NCBI GenBank assembly: GCA_933207985.1
Contig: OW240914.1
Location: 128,606,878 to 128,670,877, forward strand
Source: Pelobates cultripes
Taxonomy: Eukaryota > Chordata > Amphibia > Anura > Pelobatidae
Direction: 5' to 3'
DNA: 64,000 nt
Positions 23,288 to 34,828 of this stretch are shown here, piece by piece (the stretch's first letter is position 1; each line of letters starts with the position of its first letter). The notes below the pieces were generated by a model, which searched no databases, was not told where the DNA came from, and was given only the letters and a program-made list of their open reading frames with translations. Made by a program: the position numbers and the translations under genes.

Positions 23288-25693
23288 TCACTGACAGACA
23301 GACACACACTGACAGATGCAGACACATACTCACTGACAGGCACACACACACACATACTCACTGACAGGCACACACACACATACTCACTGACAGACACACA
23401 CACACACACACGTACTCACAGACAGACACATACTCACACACACACACACTCACTGACAGGCACACACACACACATACTCACTGACAGACACACACACACA
23501 CATACTCACAGACAGACACATACACACACTCACTCACTGACAGGCACACACACGAACAAACAGACAGACACACACATACACCACACACACACACTCACTG
23601 ACAGGAACACACTGACAGACGAACACACACATACCACTGACAGACACACACATACACACACATACTCACAGACAGACACGCTGACAGACACACACACACA
23701 CATACTCACTGACAGGCACACACACACATACTCACTGACAGACAAATAAAGACACACAGACAGACACACACACATACTCACTGACAGGCACACACTCACA
23801 AACAGACAGATACACACATACAGACAGACAGACACACTGACAGACAGACACACACACATACTCACTGACAGGCACACACACTCACAAACATACAGACACA
23901 CACACACACACACATACAGACACACACACACACTCACAGACAGACACACACATATACTCACAGACAGACACACACATACTCACTGACAGACACACACATA
24001 CTCACTGACAGGCACACACACAGACAGACACATAGACAGACAGACACACACACATACTCACAGACAGACACATACACACTCACTGACTGACTGACAGACA
24101 CATACACACTCACTGACTGACTGACAGACACACACACACTGACACAGACACACACACTGACAGACACACACATACTCACTGACAGACACACACACATATT
24201 CACTGACAGGCACACACACACACACTCACAAACAGACAGACACACACATACAGACAGACACACACACACTCACTGACAGACAGACACACATACATACAGA
24301 CACACACACTCGCTGACAGACACACACTGACACAGACCGACACACACACACTGACACACACACACACACATACTCACTGACAGACACACTGACAGACAAA
24401 CACACACACATACTCACTGACAGAGACACACACTGACAGACGCACACACATACTCACTGACAGACACATACAGACACACTGACAGACACACACACACATA
24501 CTCACCGACAAGCACACACACACTCACAGACAGACACATACAGACAGACACACACACACACATACTCACTGACAGACACACACACACATACTCACAGACA
24601 GACAGATACAGACACACACATACTCACTGACAGGCACACACACACACACACTCACAGACAGACACACACATACAGACAGACACACACACACACTGACAGA
24701 CAGACACACTGACAGACACACACATACGCACTCACTGACAGACACACACACACTCACTGACAGACACACAATCACAGACATACACATACAGACACACACA
24801 CATACTCACTGACAGGCACACACTCACAGACACACACATACAGACAGACACACACACACTCACTGACAGACAGACACACACTGACACACACACTCACTGA
24901 CAGACACACATACAGACACACATACTCGCTGACAGACACACACACGCACACACTGACACAGACACACACACTGACACAGACACTGACAGACACACACACA
25001 CACACTGACAGACAGACACACACACACTGAGAGACACACACACACACATACTCACTGACAGGCACACACACACTCACAGACAGGCACACACACACTCACA
25101 GATAGACACACACACACTCACAGATAGACACACACACACTCACAGACAGACACACACACTCACAGACAGACACACACACACTCACAGACAGACACACACT
25201 GACACTGACAGACAGACACACTGACAGACAAACACACACATATTCACTGACAGACACATACAGACACACTGAAAGACAAACACACACACACTCACTGACA
25301 GGCACACACACTCACAAACAGACAGACACACACACACTGACACAGACACACACATACTTTTCATTATTGCTCCTTACCTTATGGAGCCAAAGTGGGGCAT
25401 CTCCCTGGGGTCCTTCCAGCTCTTCACTGCTCCCACACGCGGTTTAGTGATGCTGGGTGCAGAAATATGACGTCATATTCCGGCACCCGGCTTCATTTCA
25501 GTCGGCGCGCGCGAGGGAGCAGTGAGTAGCTGGACCACTGAGCTCCCTCGCGGCCCTCCTCCCTGGCTGGGTAAATGATAGCAGAGTAGGCACCTGCAAT
25601 ATGGGAAAAGCAGGTGCTTTAACACGGAGCATGCACTCGCGGCTTGCCGGGCCGCAAAGATGGTCCTTGTGGGCCGCGAGTTTGACATGCTTG
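23192..25693. mobile_element. hAT-like element carrying a CA/CAGA array
   Basis: Inverted ends CAAGCATGTCCAACTC and GAGTTTGACATGCTTG, each followed inwards by GGCC(G)-rich blocks (GTGGGCCGC at 23247 and 25671). Perfect 8-bp target duplications ATGTAGGG (23184-23191 and 25694-25701) point to a hAT-type insertion. The cargo is a 2.1-kb array at 23255-25350 plus a GC-rich segment at 25355-25690 with CGGCGCGCGCGAGG. There is no transposase, so it is non-autonomous. Confidence 0.85.
23255..25350. repeat. CACACA / CTCACTGACAGACA tandem array
   Basis: Long composite array of (CA)n blocks separated by TACTCACTGACAGGCA, CAGACAGACA and CTCACAGACAGA spacers, with variable unit length of about 20-45 bp. 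Both strands give long Thr/His- or Cys/Val/Ser-rich open frames, which are low-complexity translation and not genes. Confidence 0.93.
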
Positions 25694-25701
25694 ATGTAGG
25701 G

Positions 25702-26453
25702 GATCAAAAGAAAGCACTATTTCTCCTTTAAATATTTATATATAATATGTATGGGGGCACCTGAACAAAAAGGAGTAAATTGTGGTAGAATGAATTCATG
25801 GCAAAAGTGCCAAAAAGACCTTGGTCACAAACATTATTGCAGCTCAAAAAAGCCTTGGTCCTCAAGGAGTTAACATTACCAATAAAATGAAGAAACGTGT
25901 GTAAATTCTCCAACAAATTTATCTTTTAGTGACTAGTGTCTGTATCCTGAAAACAAACATAGGCCTAGTTCAAACAGTCACACTATACCACTGATCTCCC
26001 TCCTGTGTCCTTCAACTCCGATCAGGTTCAAATCCTGATTCCTGTTCCTCTCTCTTTTTATCTCTTGCAATCTTTTATTTGCTTACTCCCAGCATGCCCA
26101 GCGAATGCCCAGCTCAGCAATGGGAAGTAAGCCAGACATGCAGGGTTATATAATGTAATCTCCGTATTAGGTCTACAAAAATTTACTAAGACATAAAATG
26201 TCTTTTTCCTAATCCACCTCCAGCATTTCCTACTTAAAGTATTATTCCAATAAAACCAAAAACAGTGTTTTAAGACTATTGTTCTGGGATGGCTAATAAT
26301 GACGCCAGAGGTGGAGTTGTATCTCTAGCAGCAAAGGGCTATAAATCTGAGTGTTCAGTTTTTTCTAATTAAACGCTGAACATAAGGACTCAGAGCCCCA
26401 TGACCACTTTAAATCACTGACGTGGTCATGATGCCTGGAGAAACCCTTGAAAC
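25702..26453. other. Spacer, no gene seen
   Basis: AT-rich sequence with no exon-like open frame. A TTAAAGTATTATTCCAATAAAACC stretch near 26236 may be an eroded T2-like end. Confidence 0.4.
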
Positions 26454-26620
26454 CAATAGTTTCCAAATCAGTCCTCAAGGCTTGCCTACCAGTCCAGGAT
26501 TTAGGGATTACCTATTTGTGTCACTGTTTTTTTTTTTTCTAAAATACCTTAGACACAACTGGGTAATCCCTAAATCCTGGACTGGTAGGCATGCCTTGTC
26601 GACTGACTTGGAACCCACTG
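26454..26620. mobile_element. hAT-type palindromic MITE, 167 bp
   Basis: Ends CAATAGTTTCCAAATCAGTC and GACTTGGAACCCACTG. The arms include GCCTACCAGTCCAGGATTTA and its complement TAAATCCTGGACTGGTAGGC. Flanked by 8-bp duplications CTTGAAAC / CTTTAAAC with one mismatch. Confidence 0.87.
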
Positions 26621-26741
26621 CTTTAAACCATTTAGGAACAGTTTAACTAGAATTTTGTCAGGAAGGAGTCAAAGGTACACTATAGGCACCCAGAAGACTT
26701 CATCTCAGTGAAGTGGTCTTGGTGCGGTGTCTCTGTCCACT

Positions 26742-27795
26742 CAGGACTGGACTTAGGGGTGTGCGAGCTGTGTGGCTTGCACATGTTCGGGTGACAGGAA
26801 TGCAGGGGGAACTAAATACCCGGGTGGAGGATTAATTATTCTCCACCTGGGACTATGAAAGTAAATAGGATGGCAGGGGCTTACCGATTGTGAAGTGGTG
26901 GAGCTTGCGAGTAGCAGAGGTGGGACTAACATGACATCGGGGATGGGGTTAAAATCTCCTAGAAGCCCCTGTTAACTGCTGCATAGGAAGGGGGAAGCAG
27001 GAAGGAGTCCCTGCTTCCCCAACAACTAGACTACAGCTGCACTGCCTCCACTCCTTCGTTCCAGCCATAATGGAAAGCGATAAGTGTGTGTGACTGTCTG
27101 TCTGTGTGTGACTGTCTGCCTGTTTTTGTGTTACTGTCTGCCTGTGTGTGTGACTGTATGCCTGTGCTGACTGTCTGCCTGTGTGTGTGTGTGTGTGTGT
27201 GTGTGTGAGACTGTCTGTGTTTGTGGGTGACTGCCTGCCTGTGTGTGACTGTCTGCCTGTGTGTATGATTGTCCGCCTGCCTGTGTGTGTGTGTGTGTGT
27301 GTGAGTGTCTGCCCGTGTGTGACTGCCTGCCTTTGTGTGACTGTCTGCCTGTGTGTGTGACAGTCTGTGTTTGTGTGACTGACTGCCTGCCTGTTTGTGA
27401 CTGTCTGCCTGTGTGTGTGTGACTGCCTGTGTGTGAATGTCTGCCTGTTTGTGTGTGTGTGTGTGTGTGACTGTCTGCCTGTGTGGGTTACTGTGTGTGT
27501 GTGTGTGTGACTGTCTGTGTGTGTGACTGTCTGCCTGCCTGTGTGTGACTGTCTGTCTGTGTGTTTGTGTGTGACTGTCTTCCTGTATGTGTGTGTGTGT
27601 GTATGTCTGCCTGTGTGGGTTACTGTGTGTGTGTGTGACTGTCTGTGTGTGTGTGTATGTGTGACTGTCTGCCTGTGTGTTTGTGTGTGACTGTCTTCCT
27701 GTATGTGTGTGTATGTCTGCCTGTGTGTTTGACTATCTGTCTGCATGTGTGTATGACTGACTGCCTGCATGTGTGTGACTATCTGCCTGTGTGTG
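26742..27795. mobile_element. hAT-like element with TG-type array, cut by the assembly gap
   Basis: Starts CAGGACTGGACTTAGGGGTG then TGCGAGCTGTGTGGC, the same terminus as the right end of the element at 30390-31938 read in reverse. From about 27083 it becomes a TGTGTGACTGTCTGCCTG array that runs into the run of Ns. The other end is not visible. The long open frame at 26949-27770 (minus) is array translation. Confidence 0.7.
27083..27795. repeat. TGTGTGACTGTCTGCC tandem array
   Basis: Degenerate tandem units GTGTGTGACTGTCTGCCT with interspersed (TG)n, ending at the assembly gap. Same motif, on either strand, as the arrays at 30870-31625 and 56600-58760. Confidence 0.9.
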
Positions 27796-27895
27796 NNNNN
27801 NNNNNNNNNNNNNNNNNNNNNNNNNNNNNNNNNNNNNNNNNNNNNNNNNNNNNNNNNNNNNNNNNNNNNNNNNNNNNNNNNNNNNNNNNNNNNNN
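27796..27895. other. Assembly gap of 100 N
   Basis: Exactly 100 N bases, the usual convention for a gap of unknown size. It lies at the edge of a tandem array and between glucokinase exons 2 and 5, so it may replace far more than 100 bases. Confidence 0.98.
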
Positions 27896-27918
27896 TTATT
27901 TAATTTAGAATGACTTAT

Positions 27919-29219
27919 TGTGGCGAAAGCGACCTCGCCACTGTTTTTTGTAGGGGACTGATTGCCAGCCTCGTGCCTTGGGACTATGGCCCCTGGGAGA
28001 TTGGGCACTTTAAAAACAGTATTGGGGCTAATGGATTTCTATTGTGCTGCTCCTGGCCCTTTAAACACGGCATTTGGGCTTATGGACTTGTATTGGACCA
28101 TGCTGGCCCTTTAAGAACAGTCTGGGGACATATTGAGACATTGTGTGACAATGCCCCTTTAAGACTATGTCCACAGACCTTTAAAATCCTTACTGCATGG
28201 CTTTCTCCCACTTGGTTCAGTAAATGGGGCTTACTGAACCAAGTACCACACAGGCGGATCATCCAGAAGTGGAAGTGTGCAGACAATTTACCTCCCAGGC
28301 TGGGAGGCCGCTGCAGGTAAATTGCCGACCAATGGGGGGCCGCCGTTCGTACAAACGAACACGTGGCGGCGGCCATCTTTATTCAGCCGAACGCGGTCAG
28401 CGGTGTGTGCAGCCAAATTCATGGAATTGAAATCGGCTGCACATTTCAACGAACACCGCTGACCCTTACCTTCCCCTCCACTGAGTTTTCAGCAACACAG
28501 ACTAAGTCCCGTTCGGCTATTTGAACTCACTGCTATACTAAGCTAAATGCACGAACGGCCCCGTTCGTGCATTCGAATGGGACTACGTCACAGCCCAAAT
28601 CTATGGAACTGTTTTGGGCATGAAAATGGTCGGTCATAATGGACTTCCAGCTAACTTTTGAACTACTGGGGAGATTTGTATGATTTTTGGGTATGTTTGT
28701 ATTTGGAGTGTGCTGATTAATAATATGTAACTTATGTGAATTGAATGTATAGTTTTAAAGTTACAGTACATGTATAAAAAGTATATTTTTCCTGCCTAAC
28801 CCATACCCATTGTGTTCAGTAATTATATCACAGGCAGAGGGGAGGAGTTTGTGGGAATGAATGGGAGTGTTTTACTATATTGTACGTATTGGATTGGTTG
28901 TTCTTCAAAACCCTGTGGGTGGTACTATGTTTGTACAATGGGCATAAAAGCAGAGTGTTTGATTAAAGCTTCAGTTCTACTTCACCCTCAATTTGGAGTG
29001 CCGTCTCTTATTGGGAGAATCTGCTACAAGGGATTGCTATGCTAGTCATACTCTCTTGCTATATCACTACTAAGCTCTTGTAAGAGCGTGTTCCTGTCTT
29101 GCTCTCTGAAGGAGTCTACGGTGGTTATGGTGTCAGCTGGAGTGCTTAGAGACCTCAGGATGCGCTAGGAGCATCCTTCAACGGTGGTACCCAGTCGGGG
29201 TGCCAGGTGATCCATTACA
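27919..29219 (+). mobile_element. Solo LTR (copy iv) with 5-bp target duplication
   Basis: 1,301 bp from TGTGGCGAAAGCGACCTCGC to GTGATCCATTACA, flanked by perfect 5-bp duplications CTTAT (27914-27918 and 29220-29224). Same family as 1570, 5411, 19953 and 53860, in the forward direction. The TATAAAAA-type box at about 28775 and the GGGCATAAAAGCAGAG near 28940 may be LTR promoter parts. No internal region is left. Confidence 0.88.
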
Positions 29220-29277
29220 CTTATCTCCTGCACTGTTAATATCTTGCTAGTATTGACAGGCTCCTATATGTAATTAA

Positions 29278-30270
29278 AGGGACACTATAGTCACCTGAAC
29301 AACTTCAGCTTAATGAGGTTGTTCAGGTGAGAACTATAGCTCCCTGCAGCCTCTCATGTAAACACTGTATTTTCCGAGAAAATACAGTGTTTACATTGAA
29401 AGCTAGGAACACCTCCAGTTGCAGTCACTCACAGTGAACCAGAGGGACTTCAGAGTTGATGGAGGCATAATATGCCTCCATCCACTCAGATCTGCTGTGC
29501 ACGAGCATCCTGTGATTCAGTATCTCCTCCCACTGCATGCAGACACTGAACTTTCCTCATAGAGATTCATTGATTCAATTAATCTCTCTGAGGAGATGCT
29601 GATTGGCCAGGGCTGTGTTTGAATCATGCTGGCTCTGCCCCTGATCTGCCTCCTTATCAGTCTCAGCCAATCCTATGGGGAAGCATTGTGATTAGATCAG
29701 GCTACCACTTCTGATGATGTCAACAGACTGTTTTTTTTTAAGGCAAACAGCATGCAGAGTTACAGCTTCTTACTTGAGCTTAATGAAGCAGTTTTGGTGT
29801 ATAGAACATGCCCCTGCAGCCTCACTGCTCAATCCTCTGCCATTTAGGAGTTAAATCCCTTTGTTTATGAACCCTAGTCACACCCCCCTGCATGTGACTT
29901 GCACAGCCTTCCTTAAACACTTCCTGTAAAGAGAGCCCTTTAATGTTTAATTAAGATTTTCTTATCCCCTGCTATGTTAATAGCTTGCTAGACCCTGCAA
30001 GAGCCTCCTGTATGTGATTAAAGTTCAATTTAGAGATTGAGATACAATTATTTAAGGTAAATTACATGTTTGAAAGTGAAACCAGTTTTTTTTTTCATGC
30101 AGGCTCTGTCAATCATAGCCAGGGGAGGTGTGGCTAGGGCTGCATAAACAAAAACAAAGTGATTTAACTCCTAAATGACAGTGAATTGAGCAGTGAAATT
30201 GCAGGGGGATGATCTATACACTAAAACTGCTTTATTTAGCTAAAGTAATTTAGGTGACTATAGTGTTCCT
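29278..30270. mobile_element. T2-like element, 993 bp
   Basis: TTAA targets at 29274-29277 and 30271-30274. Ends AGGGACACTATAGTCACCTG and TAGGTGACTATAGTGTTCCT are inverted. A subterminal palindrome lies at about 29358-29397 (TAAACACTGTATTTTC / GAAAATACAGTGTTTA). The interior contains two related segments (TAATGAAGCAGTTTTGGTGT; AAAACTGCTTTATTTAGC). No coding capacity. Confidence 0.8.
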
Positions 30271-30389
30271 TTAAAGTTCAATTTACAGAGCAGGAGATAG
30301 AAAATTTTAAAGTAAGTAACATCTGATGGAAAATGAAACCATTTTGTTTTCATGCAGGATGTGTCAGCCATAGAGAGGGGAGGTGTGAC

Positions 30390-31167
30390 CAGGGCCGGCC
30401 TTAGGTGTTCAGACGCCCTGTGCAAGCCAATCTTGTGGGCGCCTCCCTCCCCCCTCCCCGCCATCTTTGTTTGTCCCCCTCTAGACAATTTCAGGCACAT
30501 TCACAATCTGTCGCCTGCACCCCCTTCAACAAAACACTGCCCCATTCATCAGCCCCCTGCCCCCGTATATCACTAGCCCCCTGCCCCCCTTTATTACTAG
30601 CCACCTGCCCACGTTAATTAAATGCAATTCATATATATATAAAAATAAAAAAAGCAATAAGGACAAGCACCTACATTAAAGGCTGCTGCTCCCTGTATCC
30701 AGCTGTCAGTTTTTCCCACTCTGCCTGATGTGCCGACTGAAGAGCACCTGCCACCCTGACACCCACTGAACGGATCCTTCTGTGTTGGCCACCTGGCACC
30801 CCTGTTGCCATGGCGCCCTGTGTGGCCGCACAGCTCACACACCCCAAAGGCCGGCCCTGGTTACAGTCACACAAAAAGGCAGACAGTCAGGCACAGTTAC
30901 AGTCAGACACAGTTACACAGGCAGATGGTCACACACAGAGTACAGTCTCACACACACACACACACACAGAGGCAGACAGTCAGACACTGCTACAGACAGT
31001 CACACACACACAGACAGTCACACACAGAGTACAGTCTCTCTCTCACACACACACAGGCAGACAGTCAGACACACTGCTACAGACAGTCACACACAGAGTA
31101 CAGTCTCACACACACACACAGGCAGACAGTCAGACACACTGCTACAGACAGTTACACACAGTACAGT

Positions 31168-31209
<42 letters not shown>

Positions 31210-31938
31210 CAGACACTGTTACAGACACTCACACACAGAAAACAGTCACACACACAGACAGTCACACACACACACACATAATACAGTCTCTCTCACACAC
31301 ACACACAAGCAGACAGTCAGACACTGCTACAGACAGTCACACACAGAGTACAGTCTCTCACACACACACACACAGCTGGACAGTCACACACAGAGTACAG
31401 TCTCACACAGACACACACACACAGGCAGACACTGTTACAGACACAGAGTACAGTCTCACACACACACAGGCAGACAGTCACACACAGAGTACAGTCTCTC
31501 ACACACACAGGCAGACAGTCACACACAGAGTACAGTCTCACACACACACAGAAGCAGACAGTCAGACACTGCTACAGACAGTCACACACAGAGTACAGTC
31601 TCTCTTACACACACAAACAGACAGTCAGATGGGAGTGGAAGCAGGGATTCTTTTCTCTGCAGCACGTACCTGGAGCTTCAGTGAGCTGCAAGCTCTGCCC
31701 CGGCTGCCTTTTAGCCCTGCCTCCTCCAAGTGGCAAGCCCCACTCTGATGTTCGGTAAGCCCCGCCCCTTTACTTTCGTAGTCCCCAGTGGGAAATAATG
31801 AACTCTCCAACTGGGGTCTTGTTTCAGCTCCCCCTGCACTCACCTGGCCATGTGCGAACTGTGTCGGCCACAGGGCGCCCCCTGCTCCATGGCGCCCTGT
31901 GCGGCCGCACAGCTCGCACACCCCTAAGGCCAGCCCTG
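30390..31938. mobile_element. hAT-like element carrying a CACACAGTCA array
   Basis: Inverted ends CAGGGCCGGCCTTAGG and CCTAAGGCCAGCCCTG, flanked by perfect 8-bp duplications GGTGTGAC (30382-30389 and 31939-31946), the hAT signature. The right-end block (GGCGCCCTGTG, GGCCGCACAGCTC, CACACCCC, GGCCGGCCCTGG) also occurs internally at about 30811-30860, just before the tandem array, so the element holds a duplicated right end. Cargo is the array at 30870-31625. No transposase. Confidence 0.88.
30870..31625. repeat. CACACAGAGTACAGTCTC tandem array
   Basis: Tandem units combining (CA)n, GGCAGACAGTCAGACACTGC, TACAGACAGTCACACACAG and AGTACAGTCTCACACA. Three + frames stay open for 158-312 codons because stop triplets are rare in the unit. 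These are not genes. Confidence 0.92.
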
Positions 31939-32025
31939 GGTGTGACTAGGGCTGCATAAAGTGATTTTGCTCCTAAATGGCAGAGAATTGAGCAGTGAAA
32001 CTTCAAAAGGCATGGCCTTTACACC

Positions 32026-32228
32026 AACCATAAATATATACAAAAATCTTTATTAGATGGGTCCACAGCAAATGGATATCTCATCATACATATCAATGAA
32101 TCAAAACAATAACAAACATTCCCATACAAATGGTATAAATAAATTACCAAAAGTTCTAGAATTACATATGAGCAAAATATACTGTAAATGAATTGCTTAA
32201 TACCAGTGTAGTAAATAGCTATATGAGA
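32026..32228 (-). repeat. Interspersed repeat, short copy
   Basis: About 200 bp, nearly identical to 32836-33040, inserted in the T2-like segment with ACACCA on both sides (about 32016-32026 and 32228-32234). Contains CTTTATTAGATGGGTCCAC and TACATATGAGCAAAATA. Orientation is a guess from the CTTTATT stretch. Confidence 0.6.
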
Positions 32229-32835
32229 CACCAAAACTACTTCATTAAGCCAAAGTTGCTTTGGTGACTATAGTGCCCCTTTAAAAATGAAAAGTGACCA
32301 TGAAGTGTTTTGGCTTTTTTATTTCAGTCATTAGTAATTTTTTACAAGTCAATTTTTATACACCGTTTAGTGAATAGACTCACAAATTAATAAATATTGG
32401 GTACAGCAAACGAACCACAACTTGCTGTCATTAGGATTCTGCACACTGCATTAAAAGCAAATGCTATGGGCATTAGTCCAGAGAGCAAGTGGATAATTGG
32501 AGATGGTATAAACCTCCCTGTTTGTTAAATCAACCAGATTGAATAACAAAGAGCTAGAGATAAGGTTATGCTCTAATGAGGTTTGCTTTGAGTGCTATGA
32601 CAGAAAGCACTGTTGAGTATCCCAGAACACTTTTCTGGTCCTGCAATTAGAGCTGGTATTTATTACTGTTATTTAGGTATAAGTTATGTAAACTAGCAGT
32701 GTAGTGACACTCAAAAAGAAAGTAGATTAACAAACCTCTGAAACATTATAAAACAAAACAGAAATTTTAAGATATTGCAAACCTGTCATCCAGGCTGTGC
32801 AAACAGACACACACGTAGAACCCAAGCAAGGATCA

Positions 32836-33345
32836 CAACCATAAATATATATAAAAATCTTTATTAGATGGGTCCACAGCAAATGGATCTCTCATCATAC
32901 ATATCAATGAATCAAAACAATAACAAACATTCCCATACAAATGGTACAGAGAAATTACCAAAAGTTCTAGAATTACATATGAGCAAAATACACTGTAAAT
33001 GAATTGCTTAATACCAGTGTAGTAAATAGCTAAATTAGATACCAAATCATAACAACCCACAAATAAATCTGTATACAAAGAACAGATGCATACCAGACCT
33101 AGTGAGAAGAGGGAAGAAAAATCAGTCAGCTAGCTCCCAACGTTTCGGCAAAATGCCTTTGTCAAGGGAGCCTCACAAATGTAGCAGACTGACAGCCCGT
33201 ATTGCATATATGATGCAATCAAGAATGTGACTAACATGGTTCCATTTGTGAGAAAGAAGTTTAAATGCAGATCCCTGCTTCTAAATGGACAGACCCATAG
33301 CAGTACTCTGTAATGGTTCGGGTACAACCCTCTTATGCTAACTCA
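32836..33345 (-). repeat. Interspersed repeat, long copy with AACGTTTC module
   Basis: The first 205 bp match 32026-32228 with a few changes. The unit then continues through AGAAGAGGGAAGAAAAATCA, the hairpin module CCCAACGTTTCGGCAAAATG at 33138-33157, and GACAGACCCATAGCAGTACT. Class unknown. Confidence 0.55.
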
Positions 33346-34398
33346 CACTGAGTAATCAAACTGTTTTGGAACAGTTTGACACTTACCTGGGTCCCAGACC
33401 ACCCATGGACAGGCACTATCTTCAGCTACGCAGACCACCCATAGACCAGCCCTCTCTTCAGCTACACCTAAATCACAAGTTCAACTTCTCTATTAGATTA
33501 AATTTACGTAATAAATGCACTTAATTCACTTATCTGAAGAGGGGAGGCAGAAATTTTTTATCCGGGAGACTCAGGTAAAAGTCAAACAGTGTATACGTAA
33601 AAAGTGCTCTGTGCTTATATTTAGGCGCTTAAACCAATAACGGAAATTTAATTCTTAAAGCAGCTATCACATTAGTCAAACAGTGCTAAAACAGTTTTAC
33701 TAATTACTGGGGAACAACGCCAGGGAACTTCTGACATCATAACCATTACAGCAATCTGTAAATGGTTATGGTACGTAGACTTGCTCTTTAAGAACCGGCA
33801 CTTAGTCTATTCAGTTACTTTAGTTTTTCTATTTTTGTCTAATCACACGAAGTCCAGCCAACTCCCCAATGCTGACACTGACATCAAACAAAGTTTGGAC
33901 ACTATGCCACATACGTCACTAAAAGACAAACCCTAACCAAACATGACTACTTTTCATAAGGTCCTCAGTGACATATCATTGCAGACCTCAATGATGTGAT
34001 ACTGACCACACAAACTGAACACTGACTATCTGGGGGAACTGGACGCAGAAGTTTCTTCTTTTATCATATTTTTTTTCTTAAGTTTTCTATTATTATTTTT
34101 TTCTTCTCCTTTATGTTTTGTTAACTAAGAAAATAAAAAAAGTGGATGTAAAGCATTACATTTGAAATGTCAACCGTATAACCTCTCATTTTTTACAATA
34201 TTGAAGACGATATTATACATGATGTATCACTTATACCTGACATTCGGAATAAAAAATGATATTGAAAAAAAAAAAGGAAGGCTGTGATTTACCTTTCACA
34301 TTTGCAGGTTAGCAACAAGATCATCCAAGAGAAGTTGCGTTAGAGAATGTTAAATAACCCATAAATTGGTGGGCAATATCAATAAAAACAGTGCACAC

Positions 34399-34492
34399 AT
34401 CGACGTTTCAGCCACAGTACATGGCTTTCATCAGGATCTTTACAGCTGTAAAGATCCTGATGAAAGCCATGTACTGTGGCTGAAACGTCGAT
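34399..34492. repeat. Perfect 94-bp palindrome
   Basis: Left arm ATCGACGTTTCAGCCACAGT... and right arm are exact reverse complements over 47 bp with no spacer; the centre is TACAG|CTGTA at 34445/34446. Each arm contains one copy of the hairpin module (CGTTTC, stem AGCCA/TGGCT, then TTCATCAGG). It probably is the core of a foldback element. Confidence 0.93.
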
Positions 34493-34773
34493 CAAGTTTT
34501 AAGTAATGAAATAAAAGGAAAATCGTTTTAAAGAAACCAAAAGACCGCGAGTGCTTGCCTCTTGTTCCCTATATTTGTGTATATTATGGCATTGGCTTGA
34601 CAGCACCAGGCAGAAATCCACATTGAAGTGCGTGTGCAAGGAGACAATAGGACTATATATATATATAGTTCTGATCTTGAAAAAGACTGTATTGGTCGAA
34701 ACGTCGATCCACTGAACTTTGATTTTTGTACAATAAACTAAAGTATTTTTTCAAATCCAGGAAAAATCCTTAC

Positions 34774-34778
34774 TATTT

Positions 34779-34810
<32 letters not shown>

Positions 34811-34828
34811 TATATATATATATATATA
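34774..34828. repeat. (TC)n-(TA)n microsatellite
   Basis: TCTCTCTCTCTCTCTGTCTC followed by TATATATATATATATA and ACACAC steps. Confidence 0.9.

Larger units (their letters stand above)
30275..32280. mobile_element. Second T2-like segment, carrying two insertions
   Basis: A near-duplicate of the right part of the adjacent element (AGTTCAATTTACAGAGCAGG, then GGTGTGAC, TAGGGCTGCATAAA, AGAATTGAGCAGTGAAA) ending GGTGACTATAGTGCCCCT before TTAA (32281-32284). It is split by a hAT-like element at 30390-31938 and by a repeat at about 32026-32228. Confidence 0.7.

Noticed and set aside
23213..25364. Open frames rich in Thr/His or Cys/Val/Ser
   Set aside because: Direct translation of CA/TG arrays; several overlapping frames and both strands are open.
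26949..27770. 273-codon frame beside the gap
   Set aside because: Translation of a TG-type array.
30782..31748. Three overlapping frames of 158-312 codons
   Set aside because: Translation of the CACACAGTCA array inside a hAT-like element.
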